64,000 nucleotides of DNA from Phyllostachys edulis (GCA_036346405.1 CM070550.1:14666115-14730114), one strand, 5' to 3'. Numbered from the stretch's first letter, positions 10,934 through 22,909 are shown. Translations and numbers: made by a program. Notes: generated by a model from the sequence alone, not told the origin.

Positions 10934-11594
10934 TCAAATAATATTTGAATAGTCTATGACATTTAATTCATTCCTCAACTTACAAAAGTGGCCTTCATCT
11001 AACTGTTTGGTGAAAATATCCGCTAATTGGTCTTCAGTCCGAATGTGGCTAATTTCAATATCTCTCTTGCTCACATGATCTCTCAAGAAATGGTGTTGTA
11101 TATCTATATGCTTGGTTCTTGAGTGTTGGATTGGATTATTGGCTATTTTCACGGTACTATCATTATCATACAAAAGAGGCATTTTATCGAATTTGATTCC
11201 ATTATCCATCAAGGTTTGCCTCATCCATAGCAATTGAGCACAATAACTACCCGCGGAAATATATTCGGCTTCGGTGGTGGATAAAGCTACAGAATTTTAT
11301 TTCTTGAATGACCATGATACTAAGGATCTTCCTAACAATTGACAACTACCCGAGGTGTTTTTTCTATCCACTTTGCAACCCGCATAATCGGAATCTGAAT
11401 ATCCAATTAAATCAAATTTTGCACATTTTGGATACCATAAGCCAATGCTTGAGGAATGCTTTAAATATCTTAGAACTCTTTTTACGGCCACCAAATGACA
11501 TTCTTTTGGTGTTGCTTGAAAACGTGCACACATGCAAACAATAAACATAATATCGGGCCTAGATGCGGTAAGATATAGCAAACTACCAATCATA
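10934..11594 (-). pseudogene. RT C-terminus and RNase H of the copia element
   Basis: Directly left of element B the RT resumes with MIGSLLYLTASRPDIMF and continues through VKRVLRYLKHSSSIGLWYP and the DSDYAGCKVDRKNTSG motif (open 11593-11297). One stop separates this from RNase H, which has a TTEAEYISAGS-like start, LLYDNDSTVKIANNP, TKHIDIQHHFLRD and DQLADIFTKQL (open 11233-10934). The two parts are normally fused in copia Pol. The upstream half of RT lies at 21321-22098, 9.7 kb away because of element B. Confidence 0.9.
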
Positions 11595-11599
11595 GAGCT

Positions 11600-12341
11600 T
11601 GTCGGTGTTTTAGAACCGAACTTACGTAAAGATTGTTTAATTCGGGGGGTCTCCTAGAATGGAATCACGCAGAGAGATTGACACGGGGATTTTTATACAG
11701 GTTCAGGCCTTCTCCGGAGAGAATAATAACCCTACTCCTGTGTGTGTATGGTATTGAGTGTATTCTGAACAACCAGGGGAAAAACTAAGACTATTACAGA
11801 TGATAGTGTTTGTCTTCCTGATGGCCTGATTCGATCGCTCTTTCCTTCTCTGATTGCCGCCTTTATATAGTACGTGAAGGAGCGGCAGTTTCTCCAGTGA
11901 AGCGGCGCCTCATCACATCTCAGAATTCAAGACGTTGGTAGTAATCACCGTCGTATTAACTCCTCCACGTCGCCTAACACTATATACCGAGATAATGGAG
12001 CATTACGTGCTATTACTTGGCGAGTAACAAATGTAATGACTGCTTGAATTCATAATCAATTGGACCCACTTGTCTCAGAGGTTTAATTGACCATAAGGTG
12101 GTCGTGGTGACACAGGTCGTAGAAGAACTTACGACCATAAGGTAGTCGTAGCAAGACTTACGACTATGTGGTAGTCGTAGCATGAATTACGACTATGGGG
12201 GTGGTCGAGAATAACTTACGACCACCTAGTAGACTCCTCCTTATAAAATTAAGGGTATACTCAAGGACCATATGATGTCATATTTACTTATAATAAGAAT
12301 TATAGATAAAAGATAAAATGAGGATTATTAGATCCTCGTCA
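11600..12341 (-). repeat. 3' LTR of element B
   Basis: On the minus strand it runs from TGACGAGGATCTAATAATCC to CTAAAACACCGACA (742 bp). It contains several GTCGTAAG/CTTACGAC repeats (12090-12240) and matches the 5' LTR with many 1-3 base losses. The poly(A)/R region with CACACACAGGAGTAGGGTT (minus strand) is shared with the LTRs of C, D and E. Confidence 0.95.
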
Positions 12342-12358
12342 TCTAGCCCCCCAGCTTC
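12342..12358 (-). promoter_or_regulatory. Polypurine tract of element B
   Basis: The minus strand reads GAAGCTGGGGGGCTAGA directly before the 3' LTR. Element C has the same tract (AAGCTGGGGGGCTAGA) at 41844-41859. Confidence 0.85.
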
Positions 12359-12771
12359 AAGTGAAAGCAACTTACTTGGTAAGGGAGTTATAGATGGTCT
12401 TACGGCCACGAGAGGGTCGTAGAAAGATCGTCAAAGGAAAAACTCTTCGATATTTGTGTACTACTTTGACCAGAAATATGCTTGGTCAAGAAGACTGCTT
12501 ACGACTATCAAATAGTCGTAGAACACTCCTATGATCACGAGGTGATCGTAGTATGGTGATCGGAAGAAAAAACCTTTCCAATTAACATTTCCTTTGGTAA
12601 AAAAGATCTAACCAAGGAAGTAATTTCGCTTGAGGTGTAAAAGCAAACCTGATTTTCTTGAACGGACAAGTTAGGGAATTTCAAACGACTCCCGTTAGTC
12701 TGTCCGTTGGAGCGGTTCTTGAGGCGGTGGTAACCTTTGGAATGCCACGCCTCCGGCCCAAGGTACGCGGT

Positions 12772-12778
12772 TATAAAT
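12772..12778 (+). promoter_or_regulatory. TATA box of the antisense gene in element B
   Basis: GCGGTTATAAATAC lies on the plus strand, opposite to pol. The surrounding 12390-12780 sequence, including AATTTCGCTTGAGGTGTAAAA, matches the upstream region of the antisense gene in element C, whose TATAAAT is at 41413-41419 on the minus strand. Conservation at the same distance supports a real promoter. Confidence 0.6.
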
Positions 12779-12779
12779 A

Positions 12780-13427
12780 CTTACCGGGGGTAAGACTTAG
12801 ATTTATAACGAGACTGTCCGCATTGCTAAAGCAAACACAGAGGAAGTCAAGTTATGGAAGGGCGATGTCGAGACCGCTGTTTCTCATAATGCGTAAATCG
12901 AAGTTAGATTCTCGCCTAGCGTAAGAAATTCTTTTACCAGTGACTATTTTATTCTCTCCTCTATAAGTTTATTTACTCGACTACCTTATTCTTGTCGTAA
13001 CAAGTGGTCGAAAACAAACAACTCATGAGGCTTCACTGCACTACCAAAGTCATGGAGGCGATGAAGATTAATCTTCAAGACAATATCATGCTCTGAACAA
13101 TGTACTTAGTGAGCTACGTCTCGAGGAAAAGCTCCTCAAGATGATACGATAGTCGCCACGTAAGTACTATTGGGGAACAAGTCGACTTTGCAAGAACTGT
13201 GACCACTCAAGGCCAATCAAACCGAGTCCATCAAGGAGGCGGTCGAAAGTGCTATAAGTTACGCATTGGTAAAACTTAAAGCTCAAGACCCAAATTTTAA
13301 TGTGCAACCAATCGAAGTCGACTTCGACTGCCCCGAAGTAGAAGCAAGTCGTCTTATTGAAGAAATGCAACCACTCGGTAAAAAAGTTTCGGAGGAAATG
13401 CGACTAGGCTCTCCTTCTTCAGAGTGA
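12780..13427 (+). pseudogene. Remnant of the antisense gene in element B (last exons)
   Basis: After the promoter the N-terminal domain exon seen in element C is missing. Two coding pieces remain. One is around 13080-13158 (NNVLSELRLEEKLLK, followed by a donor-like GTAAGT). The other is an open stretch from 13203 to the stop at 13425-13427, with IKEAVESAISYALVKLKAQ and EEMQPLGKKVSEEMRLG. The second resembles the C-terminal tail of proteins encoded by antisense ORFs of Tat elements, so this is probably the last exon that element C has lost. No start codon survives. The 13030-13158 piece also has in-frame stops. Confidence 0.55.
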
Positions 13428-13726
13428 TTTGTAAAAAACCTGTGAAAAACAAGCTTTTGTTGATGTATTATATAATGCATCTTTTTCCCGCAAATCATCT
13501 TGTCGAGTAGTTAGTAACTCAAAAGATAATTAACAAATGAAAGATGAATGAAAGACTAAGAATTGAAGTCAAATTAATAACTTTATCCTAGCCCTCGATT
13601 ATTTGCTTAGTTTGTTTAAACAAACTAAGTAAATAGTATTAAAAGGGTTTCAAAAGAGAGGTTTGGTTAACTTGTAGTTTAAGTTACGACTATCATGCAC
13701 CGGTCAAAAAAGTGGGAGCGAATCGA

Positions 13727-14250
13727 CACTAGGAAGTTCCTTCTAGTGGGCGTGACCACGCAGATAGGAAAGTCTTCGACTAGGTGATGTTACCATCTCC
13801 GGCTAGATTAATTAATCGAGAACAAGAATTTGAGTTAAACAAACATCCAGAGGACTTCCAAAAATTCGTTCGCCTTTCTTTGGAGGACTCGATAAGTCTG
13901 TCATGGTAGCAAGAGTAGGAAATCAACAATGCTAGGAAGTTCCTTCTAGTGGGCGGGACCACGTGCGAGAGGAAAGACTTGACTAGATGGGTCTCTTCCT
14001 CCCACCGCCTGCATTTAATCGAATACCCCAAAAGCGCTTGAATAAATCTAAGAAAGTGCACTCGACTTAGAATATTTTTCAAAAGAATCAAGAAATAAAC
14101 TAAGGTGAAAAGAGGAGGCTTTAAAAATATTTCACTAAATAGAACCCGAGCTCTTTGTGTTGGCGAAAAGTGAGTAACGAGTCGACACTAGGAAGCTCCT
14201 TCTAGTGGGCAGGACCACATGCAGAAAGGAGAGGCTTCAACTAGGTGATG
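13727..14250. repeat. Three dispersed copies of a 70-bp repeat in element B
   Basis: Copies start near 13728, 13931 and 14188. Each reads CTAGGAAGTTCCTTCTAGTG (third copy AAGCTCC) followed by GGCGGGACCACG or a variant and an AGGAAAGACTTGACTAG-like tail. Spacing is about 203 and 257 bp. They lie in the untranslated region between the integrase end and the antisense gene remnant, with no coding signal between them. Confidence 0.75.
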
Positions 14251-14339
14251 TTACCTGCCTTTCGACCGGTAAAAGATAATGGGTGTTTCAAATATAGTCG
14301 AAAGATTATGAAAGCACTACTCAAAAGTAAGACTATAGA

Positions 14340-15320
14340 GGTAGAGAGAACCTGAGTCTTTATTGTCTGAACGGTTAGTTACACATAAAACTTGCGTAAC
14401 TGGTCGATGTTCCAAGAATTTGAGAGAACTTGGCCGTCTTCCATTGCCAATCGTACCGACCCTGGACGAGTAACTTCGACCACTGTGTAAGGACCTTCCC
14501 ACTTGGGAGAAAGTTTGTTCCGATTAGACTTGGATTGGCAGAGCCTCAATACTAAGTCACCTCAAAGAAGGTCATGAGGTTGGACCTTACGATCGTAGTA
14601 TCTGCAGAGGGCTTGTTGGTAGACCGCTGAACGGATTAAGGCCTGGTTTCTCCTTTCCTCAAGTAGATTAATATCATCTGCTCGAAGTTGTTCCTGGTTG
14701 GAGTCTTTGAAAGTTTCGACTCGTGTTGACCTTATTTTTAGTTCCGGAGGAAGCATGCCTTCAGCTCCGAAGACTAGAAAAATGGTGTTTCACCAGAGCT
14801 CGATCGGCGATCGTTTAACCGCCCATAATACGGAGGGTAACTCTTGTACCCAAGCCCCCGAGTGTTTGATGAGCTGGTCGAAGACTCGAGTCTTAATTCC
14901 TCTCATTATTTGGCCGTTTGCATGTTCGACTACCCCATTACTTTGGGGATGGGCCACAGAAGCATAACACAACTTGGTACCCAACTCGTCGCAAAATTCC
15001 TAAATTTTGCGCTCGAAAATTGCTTACCATTATATGTAATTATTCGACTCGGTACACCAAATCGAGTAATTACGATCTCATCATAAACCGCTTTTGCGCT
15101 TCGTTGTTATCCTCCACAGTTCGCTTCAATCCATTTTGTGAACGATCAATAGCCACAAAAAGAACTCAAACCTCCCGGAGCTTTGGGGAACGGTCCTAGG
15201 ATATCGAGACCCCAGTGCAAAAGGCCAAGATAGAGGTATTGTTTGTAATGCCCGAGCTGGTTGGTGTATTTGTGCTGCTATGAAACCGCATCGACACACT
15301 TTTAACCAACTCTTTAGCAT
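14340..15320 (-). pseudogene. Integrase of element B (broken)
   Basis: Minus-strand pieces in different frames read IHQPARALQTIPLSWPFA (15320-15126), TKLCYASVAHPQSNGVVEHANGQI (14984-14790), RADDINLLEERRNQALIRSAVYQQ and YYDRKVQPHDLL (14756-14562), and a C-terminal part to about 14340. Together they cover the catalytic core, including the V-A-H-P-Q-S-N-G box before the catalytic glutamate, and the C-terminal DNA-binding part. At least three frame changes break the protein. Confidence 0.85.
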
Positions 15321-15424
15321 CGTAATGGGTCATTGGCGAGAAAACCTTGTCGAAAGGCCTTCCACCAGCGTTCTATAGGAAGCATGATTTCCACAGATGC
15401 CACCATGTATGTCGTGAAGGAGTG

Positions 15425-16325
15425 TTAATCCTTCGCTCTCATGAATGCATCGCATGAGCACCCCTTGAGTACCTCGTTTATAGAGGACTCCTTCAACCAA
15501 AGTATACATTTTGGCTTTTTCGATAAGCGATCCGCCTCGAGATCGCCTTGGTCATGAAACCCTTCAAGATATTCATAGATGGGTGCCATCCATGTATCCT
15601 CGTATTCTTGAGAGGTCATCTCAATAGGAGGTGTCACCGGTTCATCGACCGGTGGCGCCTCGAGTTGTTCCAAGAAGACTCCTTTTGGTACTACAGATCG
15701 AAGAAGCTATTCGAGCAAGCCGGTGCGAAAAAAATTATCCTTCGAGGGATGAATTGTGCCTCAAACCTAAAAATGCTTTTCTAGCTTACGACTTCGATAA
15801 GTACCAAGACATTGTCGGGTTAGAGCACTGATACTCTTTTCCGATTTGATTCACGACTAGTTGAGTGTCTCCTCTCACGAGTAGTCGACGAATTGAGAGT
15901 GCTTTCGCTGCTCGTATACCAGCTAGCAAACCTTCGTATTCTACCACGTTGTTAGTGGCCTAAAAGTTTAATTGTATGGCATACTTTAAGGTCTCTCCGG
16001 TAGGAGATACCAGGACCACCCCAGCCCCCGAGCCACTTAAAGTAAGCGACCCGTTAAAGTACATCGCCCATTGGTGGTCGGGAATCAGATCGGGGATCCC
16101 TAACAGTTCAGATTTGTCCATTCGGCGACAAAGTCCGCCAAGATCTGGATTTAACGGCGTTCGACACGAAATGGATGTCAAACTCCCCAAGTTCGACCGA
16201 CCATTTTGCCATCGTCCCCATTGCTTCCCTATTCGGAGGATCGCTCCCAAGGGAAACTCGGGCAACAAACTATTTTGTGCGCTGAAAATAATGCCGCAGC
16301 TTTCTCGAAGACATGAGGAGGGCAT
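15425..16325 (-). pseudogene. Second RNase H and linker of element B
   Basis: The archaeal-type RNase H starts at about 16090 with WAMYFNGSLTLSGSGAGV and VSPTGETLKYAIQLNF. A TAG at about 15960 interrupts it, and it continues in pieces to 15830. The linker to integrase (MEQLEAPPVDEPVTPP to YEYLEGFHDQGDLEADRLSKK) is open at 15673-15425. The stop after QLNF replaces the serine of the QLNFSATNN stretch seen in element A. The domain removes RNA from the hybrid during reverse transcription. Confidence 0.8.
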
Positions 16326-16329
16326 ATAG

Positions 16330-17405
16330 AAGCTTTTGGACTGAGGGTAACGCCCTTAGGCCCGTAAAACTTCACTCACGTAGTAAACCGGTCGTTATGC
16401 GTTTTCACGTTCTACAACCAATCTCGCGCTTCTTGCTGTGGCGTGGCGGCTAGGTAAATTAAGAGTGTTTCTTCCGCTTCAAGAGACCGAATAGGAGCAC
16501 TCGTAAGGTACCTCTTGACATCCTCAAAGGCAGCGTTGCCTCTTCGACCACTCAAAAACTTCGTGTTTCCTTAGAAGTTTAAAGAAAGGTAGTCCTTTTC
16601 TCCCGCCTTGCAATGAAACGACTTAAAGCCGCCATGCACCCAAAGGAGTTTCGAACTTCTTTCCTTGTGGTTGAGGGCGATTTGGAGAATGGCCTTGATC
16701 TTTTTGGGATTTGCTTCGATTCCTCGTATAGATACTAAGAATCCAAGCAATTTTCCTGAAGAGATTCCGAACACACACTTCTCAGGATTGAGTTTTAAGC
16801 GATGTTTTCTGAGGTTATCGAATGTTTCTTGTAGGTTAGTAATATGATTAAGTCTCTTGATGCTTTTAACAACTAGATCATCAACATAGGCCTCTAGATT
16901 TCGGCCTAATTGAGATGAAAAAGTTGCTTGCATTAAGCGTTGAAAAGAAGCGCCGGCATTTTTTAGACCAAATGGTATTTTGACATAGCAAAATATACCA
17001 AATGGTGTAATATATGCGGTCTTTTCTTCATCGTCTAGACACATATTGATCTGGTGGTATCCGGAATATGCATCTAAAAAACTTAACATTTCACAACCTA
17101 CAGTAGAATCAACCAACCGATCGTCTACGAGGTAAAGGAAAATCGTCTTTTGGACAAGCTTTATTAAGATCGAGAAAGTCTCGCACATATGCCATTTGCC
17201 GTTTGACTTTCTAACCATTACAGATTAGCCAACCATTCGGATGATTGACCTCTCTATAAAGCCCGCTTTAAGTAGCTTATCCCATTACGATTTGATAGCA
17301 TCTCGTCGATCGGGCAAATCTCCGTAATTTTTGTTTCTGGTACTTTGTCGAGCGAGAAAGCTAGCTTTGTGCTCGATCACCTCCCTGGGGACTCCGGGCA
17401 TGTCG
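16330..17405 (-). pseudogene. Reverse transcriptase and first RNase H of element B
   Basis: The longest open part is 17218-16571 (215 aa). It has MVRKSNGKWHMC, SFLDAYSGYHQINM, YVKIPFGLKNAGASFQRLM and the catalytic AYVDDLVVKS box. KLLGFLVSIRGIEANPKKI follows. The expected FTDLNKACPKDDFPLP stretch is scrambled by frameshifts, reading TFSILIKLVQKTIFLYL. The N-terminal part (PGVPREVIEH) extends to about 17405 in another frame. The first RNase H follows to about 16330 in broken pieces. Confidence 0.85.
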
Positions 17406-17464
17406 GATGCTTGCCACACGAAGACATCTGTGTTAGCTCGGAGGAAGGCGATGATGGCGTGTTC

Positions 17465-18272
17465 CTATTTGGTGTCGGAAGTTTCTCCAATGCGAACAGT
17501 CTTCGAGGGCTCCCCTACGTCCAGAGGAACCTCTTTGACCTTGTCGTTCGGCTTCGGTGCAGCTTTAGGATTCGACTTGCTAGTCGAAGGCTGACTTTCT
17601 TCTCGAGCTGGTATTTGTCCAACTATCTCGAGGATCGACGGCCGCAGTATCGCCATCTTCTTGTCACAATGAATTGTGATTACTCCTTTGGGACTCGCAT
17701 CTTAATACATTGATATCCATAATGAGTAGCCATTAAGAATTTTGTCAAAGTTGGTCGTCCGAGTATGGCGTTATATCTTGATCGAAATCGACCACATCAA
17801 AGGAGATTTTCTCTGTCCTGAAATTACTTGGTGAACCAAATGTTAAAGGAAGAGAAACTTGACCAATCGGTTTGGCCGAAGATCCCGGTACGATTCCATG
17901 GAAAGAGTATCGTACCGGTCTTACCTTAGTCCTGGGTACTTGCATTTCGTCCAGGGCACTCGTAAATAAAATATTTAACGAGCTTCCACCATCAACCAAA
18001 ACTCGATTGACCCGACAATTGTTGATGGTGGGTTCGACCACGATCGGATACCGACCCGGTCGAGTCGAAGTAATCAGACAGTCACCCTTCTCAAAGGAGA
18101 TGGTAACTTCTGACCACTTCAGTAATTTATTGACAAGAGGAGGATCTATGGAGTTTACCTCACGTTCAGCAGCTTTAAGCTGTCGCTTTGATTCGTATCT
18201 TAGATGATCCTCCATAGATGTGCTCGACGGTGTGTTACGGATCACAGGCGGCATCTCCCGCTCATCATCCAA
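17465..18272 (-). pseudogene. Protease region of element B
   Basis: The open stretch 18272-17745 includes VEPTINNCRVNRVLVDGG with SSLNILF following, VPGSSAKPIGQVSLPLTF and EKISFDVVDF. A frameshift just after DFD destroys the TTYNAILGRPTLAKF strand seen in element C. Reading continues to 17465 with the Pro/Lys-rich linker (PKAAPKPNDKVKEVP) that precedes RT. D-G-G-S in place of D-T/S-G is shared by all five copies. Confidence 0.85.
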
Positions 18273-18275
18273 GTC

Positions 18276-20493
18276 TTATGACCACTCGTTTGTCCTACCG
18301 CCGAGAGTAGGAAGGGGTTCTTCTTGGTTGTAGTGGTCTTCAAGCTTTCGTTGAAAGACCCTATTCTTGAAGGTCATGTCCCTCCTTTTTATAGAAAGGA
18401 CACCACCTAGGTTTATCATTTTTCCGATCGGGGCGCTTACCTTTGCCTCGGTCAGAGTGCAGCTTGGAGGTGCGTGGCTCTTTATCATTCACAGCCAAAA
18501 CCTCCTTGGAACTGCTGTCTTGGAGTTTTTGACCCTTCGCCTTGTTCTTGGACTTTTTTGCTTTCTTATCTTTCTTCTTACCAATGTCGCTTGGCTCTCG
18601 AGAGGTATTGTCTTCTCGATCTATTGTGTTGTTCCACTCGACCGCCTCAGAGGCAGTTGCATATCGATCAGCCATCTCAAAGAGTTCGGCGTAAGTAGGT
18701 GGATTCAAAGCAATGTCTTCTGTTATCCTTCTACTGCGGACTCCTTGCTTGAAAGCCCTGATGACAGATGAATCAGAAACTTCCGGAATTGAGTTATGAA
18801 CCTGACTAAATCGCTTGATGAATTGGCACAAAGTCTCGTTGTCGTTCTGTCTCATCCGGTGCAAGTCGTCCTCCTTCCCAGGGCGATTGTAAGTGCCCTG
18901 AAAGTTTGCCAGTAGAAGATCGCAGAGGTGTTGCTAAGAATGAATCAACTCGAGTGGTTGGTTCAATAACCACGATCGAGCAGACCCTTCGAGCATAGTT
19001 GGAAGGTAATTTGCCATCACATGTTCTCGTCCTTCTGCCGCTAGGACAGCTGTTGTGTAGATTTGAAGAAATTCGATAGGATTTTGGGATCCATCAAATT
19101 TCTCCATGTTCACTGGTCGAAAGCGAGGTGGCGATGAAACGGCTCGAAGATCGGCGAGAATGCCCGACATCGATGTAACTTCTTGACGCCTCCTTTGTAG
19201 AAAAGAAGGGTTGATATCATCGGTGGTCGTACTCGGCGATACCCGATAATAGGTTGACTCGACTGTAATAGGTCTCGCCCCTCTGAGGGAATACTCCTTG
19301 TAGTTCATCCGTTGCTGCAGATTCCCATGTCGGTATGGTGAGCGATCACCTCTCCGAGGGGTTTGTTGATCATCAATCGTTCGAAAGAAATTTCTTTGAG
19401 TAGGAGATCGATGCGACTTACTGTTGCGTCGATTCCTTTGTGGTGATATGATCGATCGACTGGTAGCTGAAGAAGTCGTATTGCTACGATTTCCTGAATG
19501 ATGCCGGCGAGGTGCTTCCAACTTTTCCATCGTAGACCGAAGCTTTTGTGCGATCTCCTCAACGAAGAGGTCGTACCCCAGCGCTCGGGTGAGCTCTCGA
19601 GTTGGATTCTCGAGCAAATCACTGATGTGCTGGAGTTCTTGAGCTTCCTCTGACCGATATTGAATGCGCCCAGGTAAACTCTTCTGGGCCGCAATCTTCC
19701 TTCGTCGAGTAGCTTCAAGATCTTCCCTGTCAGACTCTTGAGACTGCCTCAATGAAGTGCGAGTATGTCGAGGATTTCGTTCACGTTCATGAAGGTGTTG
19801 GTCGTGTCCGACATCGGTGGTGTTCTTGCCACTGCCATGAGGGGGCGTAGTGCATGATCTTCGGGGAGCGTCTCCATCTCGGTTTCTAGGAGAGTGACCT
19901 TGATCCGAGGAAGGACAAAGACCTCCGTTGATGATTCTCACTTGCGCTCGAGGCCTCCCGCTTGAGGAGTAGTCGAAAGACACCATCTGGCGACTTGGAG
20001 TAATCCTCGGTAGGGGAACTCCGGGTTATAACTTGCCTCCGTCGGCGGTGGGATCTGCGGAGAGATGGTCGAATTTGCGGAAAAGCATGCTTGATCCCGC
20101 TCTCTGGTGTCATCTGAGAGAGAGAATCACCAGATCTTTGGTGAAGTCCTGGAATTGTGGCTTCGAACTTGCCTCACCAAGTCGGACGCCTTAGGGGACT
20201 CGGACATTTCGAGTAAAACTCTCGTCGTGTTGTGAGTCCACTGGTGTAGTCTGGTCGATTGACCCTTGTCCTTTGAGAGGGTAGATTCCTCTCTTGGGCG
20301 TCTTGTTGTGGGGATATGGATCCTCCTCAACTCCATCGGTGACATTGTCTCCTAGATCTGCGGGAAGATCCTTTGGAGGCGGCAGTACCGTGGATAAGTC
20401 ATCACTCGGCTCGTAATCGAAACCGGCATCCATGTCGACGTCTGCGTAATCTGCCAAGTCGAACCAGTTCTCCTCGTTCCATTCTCCTACCAT
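18276..20493 (-). pseudogene. gag of element B (broken)
   Basis: The start is the ATG at 20493, giving MVGEWNEENWFDLADYADVD. An acidic N-terminus follows, then a Ser/Arg-rich region (19986-18934, SYHHKG- and RRNRRNSKSHRSPTQRN-type sequence). The Retrotrans_gag core has FDGSQNPIEFLQIYTTAV, MANYLPTMLEGSARSWLLN and, from 18864, MRQNDNETLCQFIKRFSQVH. A Lys-rich stretch and the knuckle CPFYKKEGHDLQE follow at about 18380; Y replaces the H of CPFHKKEGHD in elements C-E. At least three frame changes break it. Confidence 0.85.
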
Positions 20494-20548
20494 GAGTGCA
20501 TGAGATTTGGAAAACAGAGAGTATGTTGACAAGAGATTACCGGAAGAT

Positions 20549-20567
20549 CCCCACGGACGGCGCCAAC
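20549..20567 (-). promoter_or_regulatory. Primer binding site of element B
   Basis: The minus strand reads GTTGGCGCCGTCCGTGGGG directly after the LTR end CACCGACA. Element E has the identical site. Confidence 0.75.
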
Positions 20568-21315
20568 TGTCGGTGTTTTAGAACCGAACTTACGTAAAGA
20601 TTGTTTGATTCGGGGGGTCTCCTAGAATGGAATCACGCAGAGAGATTGACACGGGGATTTTTATACAGGTTCAGGCCTTCTCCGGAGAGAATAATAACTC
20701 TACTCCTGTGTGTGTATGGTATTGAGTGTATTCTGAACAACCAGGGGAAAAACTAAGACTATTACAGATGATAGTGCTTGTCTTCCTGATGGCCTGATTC
20801 GATTGCCCTTTCCTTCTCTGATTGTCACCTTTATATAGTACGTGAAGGAGCGGCAGTTTCTCCAGGTGAAGCGGCGCCTCATCACATCCTGTAACGGGCG
20901 CACGTTGGTAGTAATCACCGTCGTATTAACTCCTCCATGTCGCCTAACAGCTATATACCAGAGATAATGGAGCATTACGTGCTATTACTTGGCAGAGTAA
21001 CAGCGTATGATGACTGTTTGAATTCCTTAATCAATTGGACCCACTCGTCTGTAGGTTTAATTGACCATAAGGTGGTCGTGGCTGACTTGGTCGTAGAAGA
21101 ACTTACGACCATAAGGTAGTCGTAGCAAGACTTACGACTATGTGGTAGTCGTAGCATGAATTACGACTATGGGGGTGGTCGTAGAATAACTTACGACCAC
21201 CTAGTAGGCTCCTCCCTTATAAAATTAAGGGGTATACTCAGGGACCATATGACGTCATATTTACTTATAATAAGAATTATAGATAAAAGATAAAATGAGG
21301 ATTATTAGATCCTCA
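20568..21315 (-). repeat. 5' LTR of element B
   Basis: This is a 748-bp LTR on the minus strand, ending CTAAAACACCGACA at 20568. The U3 part (21070-21215) holds an array of GTCGTAAG/TACGACC repeats with a period near 38 bp. A TATATAAAGG-type promoter motif is readable on the minus strand near 20834-20840 (plus strand CCTTTATATAGT). Confidence 0.95.
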
Positions 21316-21320
21316 GAGCT

Positions 21321-22098
21321 ATAAAACATTAAATCTACCAATTTACCTCCCTCATTAAGGTTGAGATGACCGTTGGTTACCATTGGAGTCTTGATGGGTT
21401 TTGCATATTCCATGCCAAACCTCCTGATCAAATCTTTTGCGTATCTTGTTTGGCTCACAAAGGTTCCATCTTTGAGTTGCTTGATTTGAAGTCTAAGGAA
21501 ATAGCTAAGTTCTCCGATCATGGACATTTCGAATTTCCTAGACATCATATCACCAAAATCTTTGCAAAAGTCTTGATTAGTAGACCCAAAAACGATATCA
21601 TCAATATACATTTGGCATACAAAGAAATCATCATCTAAAAATTTAGTAAAAAAAGTTGAATCAATTTTTCCAATTTTGAATCCTTTTGAAATTAGAAAAT
21701 CTCTAAGGCGTTCATACCATGCTCTAGGAGCCTGTTTAAGACCATAGAGCGCCTTGGAGAGTTTATAGACATGATTTGGATTCTTATGATCTTCAAAATC
21801 GGGTGGTTGCTCAACAAATACAAGTTCGGATATTTTTCTATTTAGAAAAACACTTTTAACATCCATTTGAAATAATTTAATATCAAAGCATGATGCAAAA
21901 GCAAGTAATATCTTAATTGATTCAAGTCTAGCTACGGTAGCAAAGGTTTCACCAAAATCTAAGCATTTGACTTGAGAGAATCTTTGAACGACCAATCTTG
22001 CTTTGTTTCTCACAACCATTCCACTTTCATCGTGCTTATTCCTTAAGACCCATTTTGTACCGATTACGTTGTGTTCCTTGGGCCTATCCGCCATTGTC
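21321..22098 (-). pseudogene. Reverse transcriptase N-terminal half of the copia element
   Basis: Open from 22094 on the minus strand. It has RPKEHNVIGTKWVLRNKHDE, KARLVVQRFSQ, FQMDVKSVFLNRKISE, VYKLSKALYGLKQAPRAWY and the catalytic MYIDDIVFGSTN box, ending GGKLVDLMFYS where element B is inserted. The upstream residues (NEVW) lie at 23782 beyond the BARE-like solo LTR. The YIDD box is intact, but the polyprotein is interrupted on both sides by insertions. Confidence 0.92.
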
Positions 22099-22909
22099 CA
22101 AACTGTTGAAAATATGCCCTAGAGGCAATCATAGAGATGATTATATTTCATTATGTTCATAATATTGGATAATATGATATCTCGTTCCTAGAATAATATT
22201 GTTAATATTTATTATCAAGTATGTGACTTGATTGTGAAACTCTATATTTCTGCGATAATTATTCTTATACAATCCCTGGTCGGAAACATATGAGGACACA
22301 TATGAATAGACTAGCATATCTATTGGTTGATGACTATGTTTCACGGGTCATGGATATGGAGATATCAAACCAATAATATGGACACATGTTAGAGAACATG
22401 ATGTTGGATTAGACCCACCTTGAGACACTATTGAGATTGTTATGATTCTATGTGTCGTTAGTTGGTCTCAAGCGATGATGATGTATAATCCTTAGACCTG
22501 AGATCAGCATGGTTTCCTACATGTGTAATAGCACTCTTAGGGGTTGCCAAACGCTACACCGTAACTGGGTAGTTATAAAGGTAGCTTTCGGGTATTCTAT
22601 GAAACATACAGAGGAATGTGACTGGTCGGATATGAGATTTGCCCCTCCTAACATAACAGGAGAGATGTCTCTGGGCTCCTCATTGTGGTCGGATAAAGAA
22701 AGTGCATGGCCATGCCACTAGTGGTTGAAGTGTTCGACCACGTAAAGTTATCTGACACTTGATCGAGAAAGTATTGAACAGTCCATGGATGACACAACAT
22801 CTCACCTGGAGTTCAACCAGACATCGTGAGGCAAAGAGAGTATACACGAGTAGGTCGGTTAGTTCACGATTCTGATTTGGTCGTATGGAATCTGAGCTGG
22901 TCATAGATC

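Larger units (their letters stand above)
11600..21315 (-). mobile_element. Ty3/gypsy element B, Tat lineage, full length, TSD GAGCT
   Basis: Two similar LTRs (11600-12341 and 20568-21315) flank the element, and GAGCT is repeated exactly at 11595-11599 and 21316-21320. It is inserted in the copia RT frame. The minus strand carries primer site, gag, protease, RT, RNase H, archaeal-type RNase H, integrase and a 2-kb downstream region. That region holds remnants of an antisense gene on the plus strand. Coding parts contain stops and shifts. The LTRs differ mainly by small indels, so insertion is fairly recent or the sequence has local errors. Confidence 0.95.
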
